Source: an uncultured Bacteroidaceae bacterium | GTDB taxonomy: Bacteria > Bacteroidota > Bacteroidia > Bacteroidales > Bacteroidaceae | DNA: 64,000 nucleotides | NCBI GenBank assembly: GCA_904501945.1 | Contig: CAJGCU010000001.1 | Coordinates: 1 to 64,000 of the forward strand | Direction of reading: 5' to 3' | Shown here: one piece after another, positions 47,072 through 55,178 of the stretch | Position numbering within the stretch: the stretch's first letter is position 1 | Layout: every line of letters starts with the position of its first letter | Notes under the pieces: model-generated | Told to the model about the DNA's origin: nothing | Seen by the model: the letters and a program-made list of their open reading frames with translations, nothing else | The model's database searches: none | Position numbers and translations under genes: made by a program

Positions 47072-48481
47072 TTATTTTTTAGAAAGCCTGATTTCTTCTA
47101 TCAGTTCCTTGATGTCAAGTTTGATTTTTTCATCCATTTCCATAATACCGCTAATTTGTTTAATAGCGTGTATTACGGTAGAATGATTACGATTACCAAT
47201 ATACAAACCTATTTGTACATGAGATTTATCTGTTAATTGATCTGCAAGATACATGGCAACTTGTCGTGCATGAGCTATCTGCTGAGTACGTATGCGTGAT
47301 TCTATCTGACTTACTTTCAGATTATAATGATTGCAAACGCATTGCTTGATGTGGTCAATTGTGATAGGTGTTTCATCTCTTTCTACAAATCTTGGAAGGA
47401 CTTTCTTAACAAGATTCATATCAATGCTACAATTGTAAACAACTGAATATGCAATGAGCGAATTAATAATGCCTTCGAGATCGCGGATGCTTTCATCTAA
47501 ATTTTCAGAGATGAATTTCAATACGTTATATGGAATGTTTAATCCTTCTTTTTCAACTTTCGCAGAGAGAATGTCTAGTCGTAGATTCCGTGTCGGCTTC
47601 TCTATTTCAGCTTGCATACCCCATTTGAAACGAGTGAGAAGACGGTCTTCGAGTCCTTGTATGGCGATAGGTGGACGGTCTGCAGAAAGGATAATTTGCT
47701 TTCCATTGATATGCAGATGGTTGAATATATGGAAAAAAGTGTTTTGAGTCTGTATTTTTCCTGAAAGTTCCTGTACGTCGTCAAGAATCAGCGTATCAAT
47801 AGTTTGGTAGAATCGGATAAAATCATTCACCTTGTTTTGGCGTACTGCGTCTGTATATTGAACAGTAAAAAGATGCGCAGACAGGTAAAGAACACGCATT
47901 TGTGGATGGTGTTCTTTTATACGCGTTCCAATGGCACTAATGAGATGGGTCTTTCCGCATCCGGAAGGTCCATATACAAAGAATGGGTTAAATGTCTTTG
48001 CTGGATTATTGGCAATAGATTCACCGACAGAACGTGCCAGTCGATTGCTCTCGCCTTCGATATAATTGTCGAACTGGTAATGAGGGTAGAGCTGAGAATC
48101 TAAATCTTGTACCATTGGAGCTGTCACATCGTCTGGTGATTTGCGGGCATCGAGACGTGGCTCTCCGTTGGTAACTCTTGGAGTAATATTGGTTTTTTCT
48201 ACAACTTCACAACCTGGCGTTGTTTTTACCACTGCCACATTATAATATAATGCTTTGATGCTATCGCCAAATACTCTTTTGAATGTAGAAGCCATCAATG
48301 GCAGGAAGTTGTCCTCCAATAACTTCTTGACAAATTCGCTAGGTACATTAAGTACCAGCTTGCCATTTTCGAAACTGTGAAGTTCGACAAAGGCAAACGA
48401 AGCCGCGAATTGTTCTGGTGTGATATTGTCGCGAATAATATCGAGACATCTATCCCACAGTTGTTTTGGAGTTTGTTCCAT
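47072..48481 (-). CDS. dnaA: Chromosomal replication initiator DnaA
   Basis: 469 residues. Domain I (1-~85) starts MEQTPKQLWDRCLDIIRDNI; a short linker follows. The AAA+ domain has Walker A GPSGCGKT (171-178) and Walker B LILDD (231-235). Domain IV ends with the DNA-binding signature region (TQQIAHARQVAMYLADQLTDKSHVQIGLYIGNRNHSTVIHA), which reads DnaA boxes. It is transcribed alone. No DnaA box of the form TTATCCACA was found beside it. Confidence 0.98.
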   Translation of the reverse strand: MEQTPKQLWDRCLDIIRDNITPEQFAASFAFVELHSFENGKLVLNVPSEFVKKLLEDNFLPLMASTFKRVFGDSIKALYYNVAVVKTTPGCEVVEKTNITPRVTNGEPRLDARKSPDDVTAPMVQDLDSQLYPHYQFDNYIEGESNRLARSVGESIANNPAKTFNPFFVYGPSGCGKTHLISAIGTRIKEHHPQMRVLYLSAHLFTVQYTDAVRQNKVNDFIRFYQTIDTLILDDVQELSGKIQTQNTFFHIFNHLHINGKQIILSADRPPIAIQGLEDRLLTRFKWGMQAEIEKPTRNLRLDILSAKVEKEGLNIPYNVLKFISENLDESIRDLEGIINSLIAYSVVYNCSIDMNLVKKVLPRFVERDETPITIDHIKQCVCNHYNLKVSQIESRIRTQQIAHARQVAMYLADQLTDKSHVQIGLYIGNRNHSTVIHAIKQISGIMEMDEKIKLDIKELIEEIRLSKK

Positions 48482-48728
48482 TAGAGTTACGTTAGCTTAG
48501 AGTAGTGATTCTCATGTGATTTTTACGAATGCAAAGTTCGCCTTTTTTTTTCAAACATCAAAATTTATAAAAAGCGCTGTTATTTATTCTTAAAGAAAAG
48601 ATGCTTCATATCAGCCATTTACGTTTGTTAAGTTCAGAAAGTATTTTATTTTATCAACTAATATTAATGTGTTGTAAACTAGTATTTTATAAAAGTTAAG
48701 AACTTTTAATTTCTATCTTGATATTGAA

Positions 48729-48756
48729 AATAACAAAGATGTAATTCTTTGTTATT
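48729..48756. repeat. 10-bp dyad in the AT-rich region upstream of dnaA
   Basis: AATAACAAAG (48729-48738) pairs with CTTTGTTATT (48747-48756). A second dyad, AAAGTTAAGAACTTT, lies just before it. The 375-bp gap between dnaA and the MCE gene is strongly AT-rich but shows no gene and no DnaA boxes; otherwise it holds the dnaA leader and a terminator. Confidence 0.5.
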
Positions 48757-48790
48757 CCATTCTTTATATAACATTTGACAAAGATAAAAC

Positions 48791-48833
48791 AAAAAAGATA
48801 CTGTTTGAACAAAATTCAAATAGTATCTTTTTT
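48791..48833 (-). terminator. Terminator of the MCE-protein gene
   Basis: AAAAAAGATACT (48791-48802) pairs with AGTATCTTTTTT (48822-48833), with an inner TTTGAA/TTCAAA extension; the T-run follows on the minus strand. It ends the amidase-MCE transcript ahead of dnaA. Confidence 0.88.
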
Positions 48834-48856
48834 CATATTTTCTTTTTTTGTTTTTT

Positions 48857-49756
48857 TTATTTTTCTTTTCTGCCGAAAAGTGAGAAATGTACATAGCGTT
48901 TAGGGTGTAATCGGAGGTCTTCAAGCAGGCGTGAAGAGTTCATCAAGGTAGAGTCGATGTGCAAGGCGATAGAATTGTCATTGACTAACATGCCGAGCGA
49001 TGTTTCTTTGCTCTTCATTGCTGTATTTAGTTTGAAAGTTAGGTCGTTCACATTATTGAGAGTTGCGTCAGCCTTTTGTGCCATGCCAACTATGTCAATT
49101 TGATTGATTCTATTGGTTGTTGTCTCCAGGTTTGTGCAAATATTGTTTGTTTTAGAAATGAGTTGCGGAACATCTTTGCTTAGAAGTCCATTTAATTGCG
49201 AAGTAGTAGTTTTAAGTTCCTCTGATATGGTAGCCATATTGAGCATGGACGTTGAAAGAGAGGGGTCGTTAGCCAGTGTGTTCAATGCAGAAAGGATAGA
49301 GTCCATTTTCGGAAGCATTTTTTCAACTTGAGGAATCATGTTTCCGGCCGCAGTCATAAGGTCGGTCATGGGTGTTCCATTGATGGTGTCACCTGGCGAG
49401 AGGATGACAGTTGGGTCTGTTCCTAATTTCAAGTTCATCATGGCACTTCCAAGCATTTCCTTGGTCATGTAAACAGTAGTGCCTTGGGGAATCTGGAAAT
49501 CAGGATTGACACAGATTTCGACAGTCAAGTTTTGTTTGATTGGATTGAAAGTGATTTCTTTCACAAAACCGACTTTTAGACCATTGGCACGTACGTCTGA
49601 TGCTGTGGGCATGCCTTGTACATCGGTCATTTCGACATAATAAGAAACGTCATTACTGAAAAGTTTGAGTCCTTTCAGGAAGATGATTCCTACATATACA
49701 ATCAGGATAGCAGCGATGGCTACTAATGCGATTTTTATTTCCTTGCTGATTTTCAT
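48857..49756 (-). CDS. MCE/MlaD-family lipid-transport protein
   Basis: 299 residues. One N-terminal transmembrane helix (about 8-30, IALVAIAAILIVYVGIIFL) and an MCE domain (about 36-110) with MTDVQGMPTASDVRANGLKVGFVKEI; the rest is a helical tail rich in Ser, Thr, Asn and Leu. MlaD-type proteins form hexamers that shuttle phospholipids between inner and outer membranes. The mlaE/mlaF permease and ATPase genes are not adjacent. It follows the amidase gene by 45 bp, a pairing also known from other Bacteroidales. Confidence 0.88.
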   Translation of the reverse strand: MKISKEIKIALVAIAAILIVYVGIIFLKGLKLFSNDVSYYVEMTDVQGMPTASDVRANGLKVGFVKEITFNPIKQNLTVEICVNPDFQIPQGTTVYMTKEMLGSAMMNLKLGTDPTVILSPGDTINGTPMTDLMTAAGNMIPQVEKMLPKMDSILSALNTLANDPSLSTSMLNMATISEELKTTTSQLNGLLSKDVPQLISKTNNICTNLETTTNRINQIDIVGMAQKADATLNNVNDLTFKLNTAMKSKETSLGMLVNDNSIALHIDSTLMNSSRLLEDLRLHPKRYVHFSLFGRKEK

Positions 49757-49801
49757 ATTGTTGTGGTTGTTTTAATTCGTTACTCTGTTATTATATTAAA
49801 C

Positions 49802-50884
49802 TTATTCCTCAAATTGAACTATAAATGCTCCGGGAAATTTTTTCAAAATGGATTTACGAATTTTCTCTGCTTCTTTTCGAGTTGATGCAGCGCCATGAGT
49901 ATAAATGTACTTTCCGTTTTTTGTGTGCATTTCGCATTTCAGACCTTTGAATTGCCTGTCATTACTTTTGAGTTTAACGTTTCCAGCTAACACCTGAACT
50001 TTATAAGTAATCTTTGGGGTGTTAGATGAAACAGTAACAGCTTGGGCCGGTGCTGCTTTTTCTTCAGGTGCTGCTTCAATCGCAGGTTGGTATGCTTGAG
50101 GTTGCCCTGTCCTAGCCGATACGTACTGTACAATAGCATTATAGATGCTGTTTGACATTTTTTTCTGTCCATTGCTGGACATCAAGAACTTTTCTTCTGT
50201 TGGATTTGACATGAATCCCACCTCGAGCAATACGCTTGGCATATAAGTGAGGCGCAGTACTGCCAGATTGGCTTGCCTAACTCCCATGTCTTTGCGCCCA
50301 CCTGTACGAATCATTTCGTTCTGTACTGTTTGGGCAAAAGCAACACTTTCTTTCATGTCGTGGTCCTGCATCAGTTCAAACATGATGTTGCTTTCTGGGG
50401 TAGCATTGTAATTATATTTTTTTGCAGCTTCGCCTTCTAAGGCAATGACGGAGTTTTCTCTTTTCTCCACTTCGAGGTTTGTTTCAGCAGTAGAAAGACT
50501 TAACGTGTATGATTGGACACCATTCACGCTGCGTCGAGAACCTTTGGGCAAGGAGTTGACATGGATAGAGATGAAAAGGTCAGCCTTTGCGTCATTGGCA
50601 ATCTCGGCACGACGTCCAAGTTCGACAAAGACGTCCTTTGAACGGGTATATACAACTTTGATGTTGGGATTGTTGCTTTTCAGCATTCTTCCAACTTCCA
50701 TAGTAATATTAAAGGCTATATCTTTTTCTCTGTTCGAACGTGATGTTCCGATTGTTCCAGGATCTTTGCCTCCGTGTCCAGCATCCAATACTACAATGAA
50801 ATCTCCGTCGTCGGACATGGAAGACGCAGAAAGAGGATACAAAAGAATGCTTATATATATAATAATGTGTAAGAAAAGTCTCAT
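49802..50884 (-). CDS. N-acetylmuramoyl-L-alanine amidase (AmiC-like)
   Basis: 360 residues from the ATG at 50884, which gives a signal peptide (MRLFLHIIIYISILLYPLSASS) and lies 19 bp after a TAACTTTG promoter element (50903-50910, minus strand). The Amidase_3 domain has the zinc-binding and catalytic motifs VVLDAGHGGKDPG, ADLFISIHVN and VLLEVGFMSNPTEE. The C-terminal ~75 residues (YKVQVLAGNVKLKSNDRQF...) resemble a SPOR peptidoglycan-binding domain, after a Pro/Ala linker. It cuts the peptide from glycan strands during division. Confidence 0.93.
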   Translation of the reverse strand: MRLFLHIIIYISILLYPLSASSMSDDGDFIVVLDAGHGGKDPGTIGTSRSNREKDIAFNITMEVGRMLKSNNPNIKVVYTRSKDVFVELGRRAEIANDAKADLFISIHVNSLPKGSRRSVNGVQSYTLSLSTAETNLEVEKRENSVIALEGEAAKKYNYNATPESNIMFELMQDHDMKESVAFAQTVQNEMIRTGGRKDMGVRQANLAVLRLTYMPSVLLEVGFMSNPTEEKFLMSSNGQKKMSNSIYNAIVQYVSARTGQPQAYQPAIEAAPEEKAAPAQAVTVSSNTPKITYKVQVLAGNVKLKSNDRQFKGLKCEMHTKNGKYIYTHGAASTRKEAEKIRKSILKKFPGAFIVQFEE

Positions 50885-50994
50885 CTCTAAAATATTTCGC
50901 TGCAAAGTTAAGAAAAAAACATACGACATCTAAGCAAACGTTGAAAAGAATGGCCTTTCCGATATGCTTTTATGCTTTATGGGACAAAGTTTCT

Positions 50995-53514
50995 TTATTC
51001 ATTTATCAAAACTTTTCCATCAGACGTAATACCTTCTGCACTGATGTACATTTCTTGACATGTTGAGTTGTTGTAGAACTCAACCTTTGCTTTTCCTTCG
51101 GCATCTGTACGGACATTAGGATTCCAGTAGATCGTTCTTCTGAAGTCTGCCATAGGAGGAATGATGCTGTAATCCTCCATTTTGAATGTTGAAGGAGCAT
51201 TGAATCCTTGGAAGTATGTTCTGCGCAATCCCTTTTGACTTTCTGTTGTCACTTTTGTATGGAGATAGAGATAAATGCTAACACTTCCATTTGTATTTTC
51301 TGGGGCTCCAGGAACTATATAGATGGATTTGATATCATCTAACCATAGTTCCGCCACTGGAGGAACATGCTTTCGTTCTCCATTATCAACAATCCAAATA
51401 ATGTCACGTCCAGCATATTTAACATATTCTCTAACTTTAAGCGACCTGCGGGCAGGATAGTATTCAAATAAAGAGTTTCTTTCCTCTAAATATGTAAAAA
51501 TATAAGGAACAGGAAGACCTTTATCTTGAATGTCATTACAATCTTTGTCGGCATCGTAATACAACGTAGCGTACTGGCGTCCGAAATTCTCGTTCTTATA
51601 TGCCCAATCGTCATTCGTGAAGTATCTGCGTTTTGCTTTAACGGTTACATTCTGAAGCATGTGAGTCTTCTTTGTAATTGGAATGAATACTGCTTCTTCC
51701 TCTAAATTAGTAAATTTTTGGGTTTTGACAAAGAAATTTGGTTTTAATGGTTTCTGTATTTCTGACTCTAAAGGTGTAATGAAACGTGGAGTAGGTGAAA
51801 ACTGGCGGTCAATTCCCACATAATAGGTTTTGCGTTTGTTGCCTTTGGGGGTACCTTTTTTTGTATAAATTTGCATATTCCACTTGCCATCCACAAAAGG
51901 CATTTCGAAAGCGTAATTACCAAAGGAATCAGTTTGAGTCTTTCCTATGAGGCTTTGCCCTTCTTTGTTGTAAAGCATCACTTCCATGTTTACAAAGCTA
52001 ACTGGATTTTTCTTTCGATATGCCTTCAACTGTCCAAACACATAAAACTTGTCCTCTATGGGTTGCGATTTGCGGAAAATATACTTTTCAGACATCAATC
52101 TCCAGTCATATCGTCTCCAGCCCTGTGTCATCATGAGCAAATCGGCAGATTGGCGATGTGTCTCATCGTCTGCTTCGAAGTAGTAGTCAATATGATGGAT
52201 ATAGCCTTTTACTTCTGAACTAAGCAACATCCATGTCTTCATGTTGCCCTGTTTGCCGTTCGTCATGTTTTCTGCATCGATGGCTGAGAACGAGAGAAAG
52301 GCATTGGGCTCTGTCTGAAGCTCTAGCTCAACCTTTCCACAAGGCTTGAGACTCTTTGTGGCAGATGTTATGCGTATGCTGTCGCTGTCGTTTGGCTTGG
52401 GACAGATGAAAAAGAGGCGTTCTGCCTGAATTTCTCCTTTTGTGTCAAACAGCGTGAACTGATGAACTCCTTCCTGCATGGCCTTCCTGTCTAAGAGGAT
52501 TTTCATATTTGGAACGGCTTTCAGCGTATCTGCCAGCAGAATATTTCCGTTGTGCATTACTACATATCCTAACAAGGCGCCACAGAGGCTGTCTGTGGTT
52601 TGAATGGATGCACTCATCTCTTCGCTGATTACATCAAAGTGTAAGGCATGACCTTCCTTTCTAGCTGCAGGAAGTTGGAAAAACTGTGTTTTGTCCTTCA
52701 AGTTTTTCATTTGGAAAGATAAGGCGCCACTGTCGGGAATGATATCGAACATGCCTCTGCCAAGGCTGTCGGTATTTACGGTTGAGAGTACATCTCCTTT
52801 TTCGTTCATGACGAACCCTTCTGCTTGGTAGGGGATTCCGTTGTCATCGACTGCCAGCATGGCAACTCTACACTTTTTGCCAACAATCAAATGTCCTCCC
52901 TCAGGATAAAACTGTATGCTAATGCTTTTTGCAAGTTTGCTGCTGTAAACACCCTCTCCGATGGCGTTCAGATAAAGAGAATCTGTACGGTCACGATTGT
53001 TAGGGTCGCGTTGTTTGTAGAGACGGTTCTGAATAGTCAAATCCTTATAGTTTCCTTCTTCCTTAGGAGTCTTGAAGATAGGAAAAACGCGAGAGAATAC
53101 AGCATTTACTCCCCAGTTGGTCATGTAGCGAGTGTATGCACGCACTTCGTAGAAACCGCTGCCCAGCAAGGTGTCGAGCATCAAGTCTCCATGCGCCTGC
53201 CCATTTTCATCAATGGGATATTTGCGTGTCTTTATCACATCTCCGCTAGGATTAAGCAATTCTACATACAGCACCTTGCTCAAGTTGGTAGGGGAGCCAT
53301 TATCTGTTTTGGTCACATAAGCTTTGAACCACATTGTCTCATTTTCAAAGTAACCCATATTGTCAAAGTGAAGATACACTTTTTCTTGTGGAATAACCTT
53401 GTTGAAATTCATGGCTTTTTGAATGTATGACATGATTTTTGTCGTGTCTGTTCCTTGGGCATGAAGTGATGTCGTCAAGACACACATGGTGAGGATATGT
53501 AAAAAACGTTTCAT
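50995..53514 (-). CDS. Exported MG2/carboxypeptidase-regulatory-like protein
   Basis: 839 residues from the ATG at 53514 with signal peptide MKRFLHILTMCVLTTSLHAQ. Several beta-sandwich domains: an N-terminal macroglobulin-like (MG2) region with VYLHFDNMGYFENETMWFKAYV, and a later carboxypeptidase-regulatory-like stretch (KTQTDSFGNYAFEMPFVDGKW). Near the end DDIKSIYIVPGAP resembles part of a TonB-receptor plug domain. Such proteins occur widely in Bacteroidota with unknown function; an alpha-2-macroglobulin-like or receptor-associated role is possible. No thioester motif is visible. Confidence 0.7.
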   Translation of the reverse strand: MKRFLHILTMCVLTTSLHAQGTDTTKIMSYIQKAMNFNKVIPQEKVYLHFDNMGYFENETMWFKAYVTKTDNGSPTNLSKVLYVELLNPSGDVIKTRKYPIDENGQAHGDLMLDTLLGSGFYEVRAYTRYMTNWGVNAVFSRVFPIFKTPKEEGNYKDLTIQNRLYKQRDPNNRDRTDSLYLNAIGEGVYSSKLAKSISIQFYPEGGHLIVGKKCRVAMLAVDDNGIPYQAEGFVMNEKGDVLSTVNTDSLGRGMFDIIPDSGALSFQMKNLKDKTQFFQLPAARKEGHALHFDVISEEMSASIQTTDSLCGALLGYVVMHNGNILLADTLKAVPNMKILLDRKAMQEGVHQFTLFDTKGEIQAERLFFICPKPNDSDSIRITSATKSLKPCGKVELELQTEPNAFLSFSAIDAENMTNGKQGNMKTWMLLSSEVKGYIHHIDYYFEADDETHRQSADLLMMTQGWRRYDWRLMSEKYIFRKSQPIEDKFYVFGQLKAYRKKNPVSFVNMEVMLYNKEGQSLIGKTQTDSFGNYAFEMPFVDGKWNMQIYTKKGTPKGNKRKTYYVGIDRQFSPTPRFITPLESEIQKPLKPNFFVKTQKFTNLEEEAVFIPITKKTHMLQNVTVKAKRRYFTNDDWAYKNENFGRQYATLYYDADKDCNDIQDKGLPVPYIFTYLEERNSLFEYYPARRSLKVREYVKYAGRDIIWIVDNGERKHVPPVAELWLDDIKSIYIVPGAPENTNGSVSIYLYLHTKVTTESQKGLRRTYFQGFNAPSTFKMEDYSIIPPMADFRRTIYWNPNVRTDAEGKAKVEFYNNSTCQEMYISAEGITSDGKVLINE

Positions 53515-53540
53515 AGCTATCTTTTTTAGCTTAGCTGTTG

Positions 53541-53571
53541 CAAATATACTCATTTGTTTTGAGAAAATCAA
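53541..53571 (-). promoter_or_regulatory. Promoter of the MG2-like gene
   Basis: On the minus strand TTG (53569-53571), a 20-bp spacer and TATATTTG (53541-53548); the ATG at 53514 is 26 bp further, which supports that start. Confidence 0.6.
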
Positions 53572-53598
53572 GCATAAGTTTAGGTAATTAAATATTTC

Positions 53599-53690
53599 GC
53601 CTTGTACCGTAATTACGCTATAGGGTGTAACGTAATTACGATGCAGGGTGTAACGTAATTACGATGCAGGGTGTAACGTAATAGTGGTAT
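53599..53690. repeat. Family A repeat: four tandem 23-bp units (best copy)
   Basis: Units at 53599-53621, 53622-53644, 53645-53667 and 53668-53690. The two middle units are identical: AGGGTGTAA, then CGTAATTACG, then ATGC. The outer two are degenerate. The array lies 22 bp beyond the rodA stop, between rodA and the MG2-like gene. There are no spacers, so it is not a CRISPR. Confidence 0.92.
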
Positions 53691-53711
53691 AGCAAGAAGC
53701 TGGAATGTGGT

Positions 53712-55178
53712 TTATTGTCTCTTCATATTTCGTTCTGCGTCCATCCTCAGAAAGATGAAAAGCAGGATGGTGAATCCCCATAGCGAGGAGCCTCCATAGC
53801 TGAAAAAGGGTAGTGGGATGCCGATGACAGGAGTTAGTCCTAATACCATCCCAACATTGATGAAGAGATGGAAAAGGAAAATGCTTAACACGCAGTAGCC
53901 ATATATTCGGCCCATAGTGTCAGGTTGTCGTTCTGCAACAACGATGAGACGCCAGATGAAGAACAAATAAACAATGAGCACGCCTGCAGCTCCTATAAAT
54001 CCTTCTTCTTCGCCTACTGTGCAGAAAATGAAGTCTGTGTGCTGTTCTGGTACATACTTGAGCTTTGTCTGCGTGCCTTGCAGGAATCCTTTTCCGTTGA
54101 GTCCTCCTGAACCAATAGCAATTTTAGCCTGGTTGACGTTGTAACCAGCTCCTCTGGGATCGTCTTTTTTGCCTAGCAGCACCTCTATGCGTGTACGCTG
54201 ATGAGGCGCCATGTGATTCAGGATACTATTGCTAATATAGAAAAATGAAGTGGAGAGTACTGCAAATAGCGCAATAAGAGCATATCTGTAGATGTGTGTA
54301 TAAATGGCAAGACCAATAATATAGGTAGCCATGAGGATACAAAGTCCCAGCATCACATAGCAGACATCGAATGGTATGACATACATGGAGAACAGCATAG
54401 CAATGCAGGTCGTTCCCAGACAGGATGCTGCTAAGATTTTTACTGCCAGAGTGTTACGGCAATAAATCCATACCATGCCAATGGAGAAAATCATGGCGAG
54501 AAGCAGCACGGAAAATTCTCCAATAGAAACAGGCATATTTGTGATGTAATCATCGCAGAATTTCATTCCAACAACGAAATAGACGACACAGGCGAATCCG
54601 CTAAAGAGGAGTGAGCCCGTCATGCCTTCACGGTAAAGTGTCAGAAAGAATGCAAAATATACCAAGGCCGATCCTGTTTCTTTTTGGCAGATGATAAGGA
54701 GCATGGGGAGCATGATGAGAGCAATGGCGATGCTAATGTCCTTTGTTTTCTTGATGCGAAATCCATATTCGCCCATAAATTTTCCTAAAGCTAAAGCTGT
54801 GGCAAATTTAGCAAATTCTGCAGGTTGAAGTTTTATGGAACTTCCTATAGGCAGCCATGAGCGCGAACCTTTTGTATCAGGAGCAATAATAATCGTTACG
54901 ATGAGTAGAAGCATTAATGCGCCATAGATGACGTAGGCCGCTGTGTCGTAAAACTTCTTTTCTATCAGCATAAGCACAGAGGCCAAAACAAGCGAGGTTC
55001 CTGCCCAAACAATCTGTTTGCCAGAATTGGTTTCCCAGCTGAACAAATCTGGATTGTTGAAGTCATAGCAGGCTCCACATACGCTGAACCATCCCCAGAT
55101 GATGAGCACCACATAAAGAGCAATCGTCATCCAGTCAATGCTTAGAAACACACCTCTCTTACCTCTCTCTTGTCCCAT
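53712..55178 (-). CDS. rodA: Peptidoglycan glycosyltransferase RodA
   Basis: 488 residues, longer than the ~370 of E. coli, as is usual in this phylum, with extra membrane segments. SEDS fold with about 10-12 helices; SIKLQPAEFAKFATALALGKFM, GSGGLNGKGFLQGTQTKLKYVPEQHTDFIFCTVGEEEGF and PFFSYGGSSLWG are diagnostic. It polymerises lipid II for cell elongation together with PBP2, whose gene overlaps its start by 20 bp. Last gene of the mre/mrd string. Confidence 0.96.
   Translation of the reverse strand: MGQERGKRGVFLSIDWMTIALYVVLIIWGWFSVCGACYDFNNPDLFSWETNSGKQIVWAGTSLVLASVLMLIEKKFYDTAAYVIYGALMLLLIVTIIIAPDTKGSRSWLPIGSSIKLQPAEFAKFATALALGKFMGEYGFRIKKTKDISIAIALIMLPMLLIICQKETGSALVYFAFFLTLYREGMTGSLLFSGFACVVYFVVGMKFCDDYITNMPVSIGEFSVLLLAMIFSIGMVWIYCRNTLAVKILAASCLGTTCIAMLFSMYVIPFDVCYVMLGLCILMATYIIGLAIYTHIYRYALIALFAVLSTSFFYISNSILNHMAPHQRTRIEVLLGKKDDPRGAGYNVNQAKIAIGSGGLNGKGFLQGTQTKLKYVPEQHTDFIFCTVGEEEGFIGAAGVLIVYLFFIWRLIVVAERQPDTMGRIYGYCVLSIFLFHLFINVGMVLGLTPVIGIPLPFFSYGGSSLWGFTILLFIFLRMDAERNMKRQ

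Noticed and set aside
48482..48856. oriC beside dnaA
   Set aside because: No DnaA boxes recognised and no switch in gene direction; kept only as a low-interest observation.
53599..53690. Tandem repeats as a CRISPR array
   Set aside because: Units are directly adjacent with a 23-bp period and no unique spacers; no cas genes in the window.
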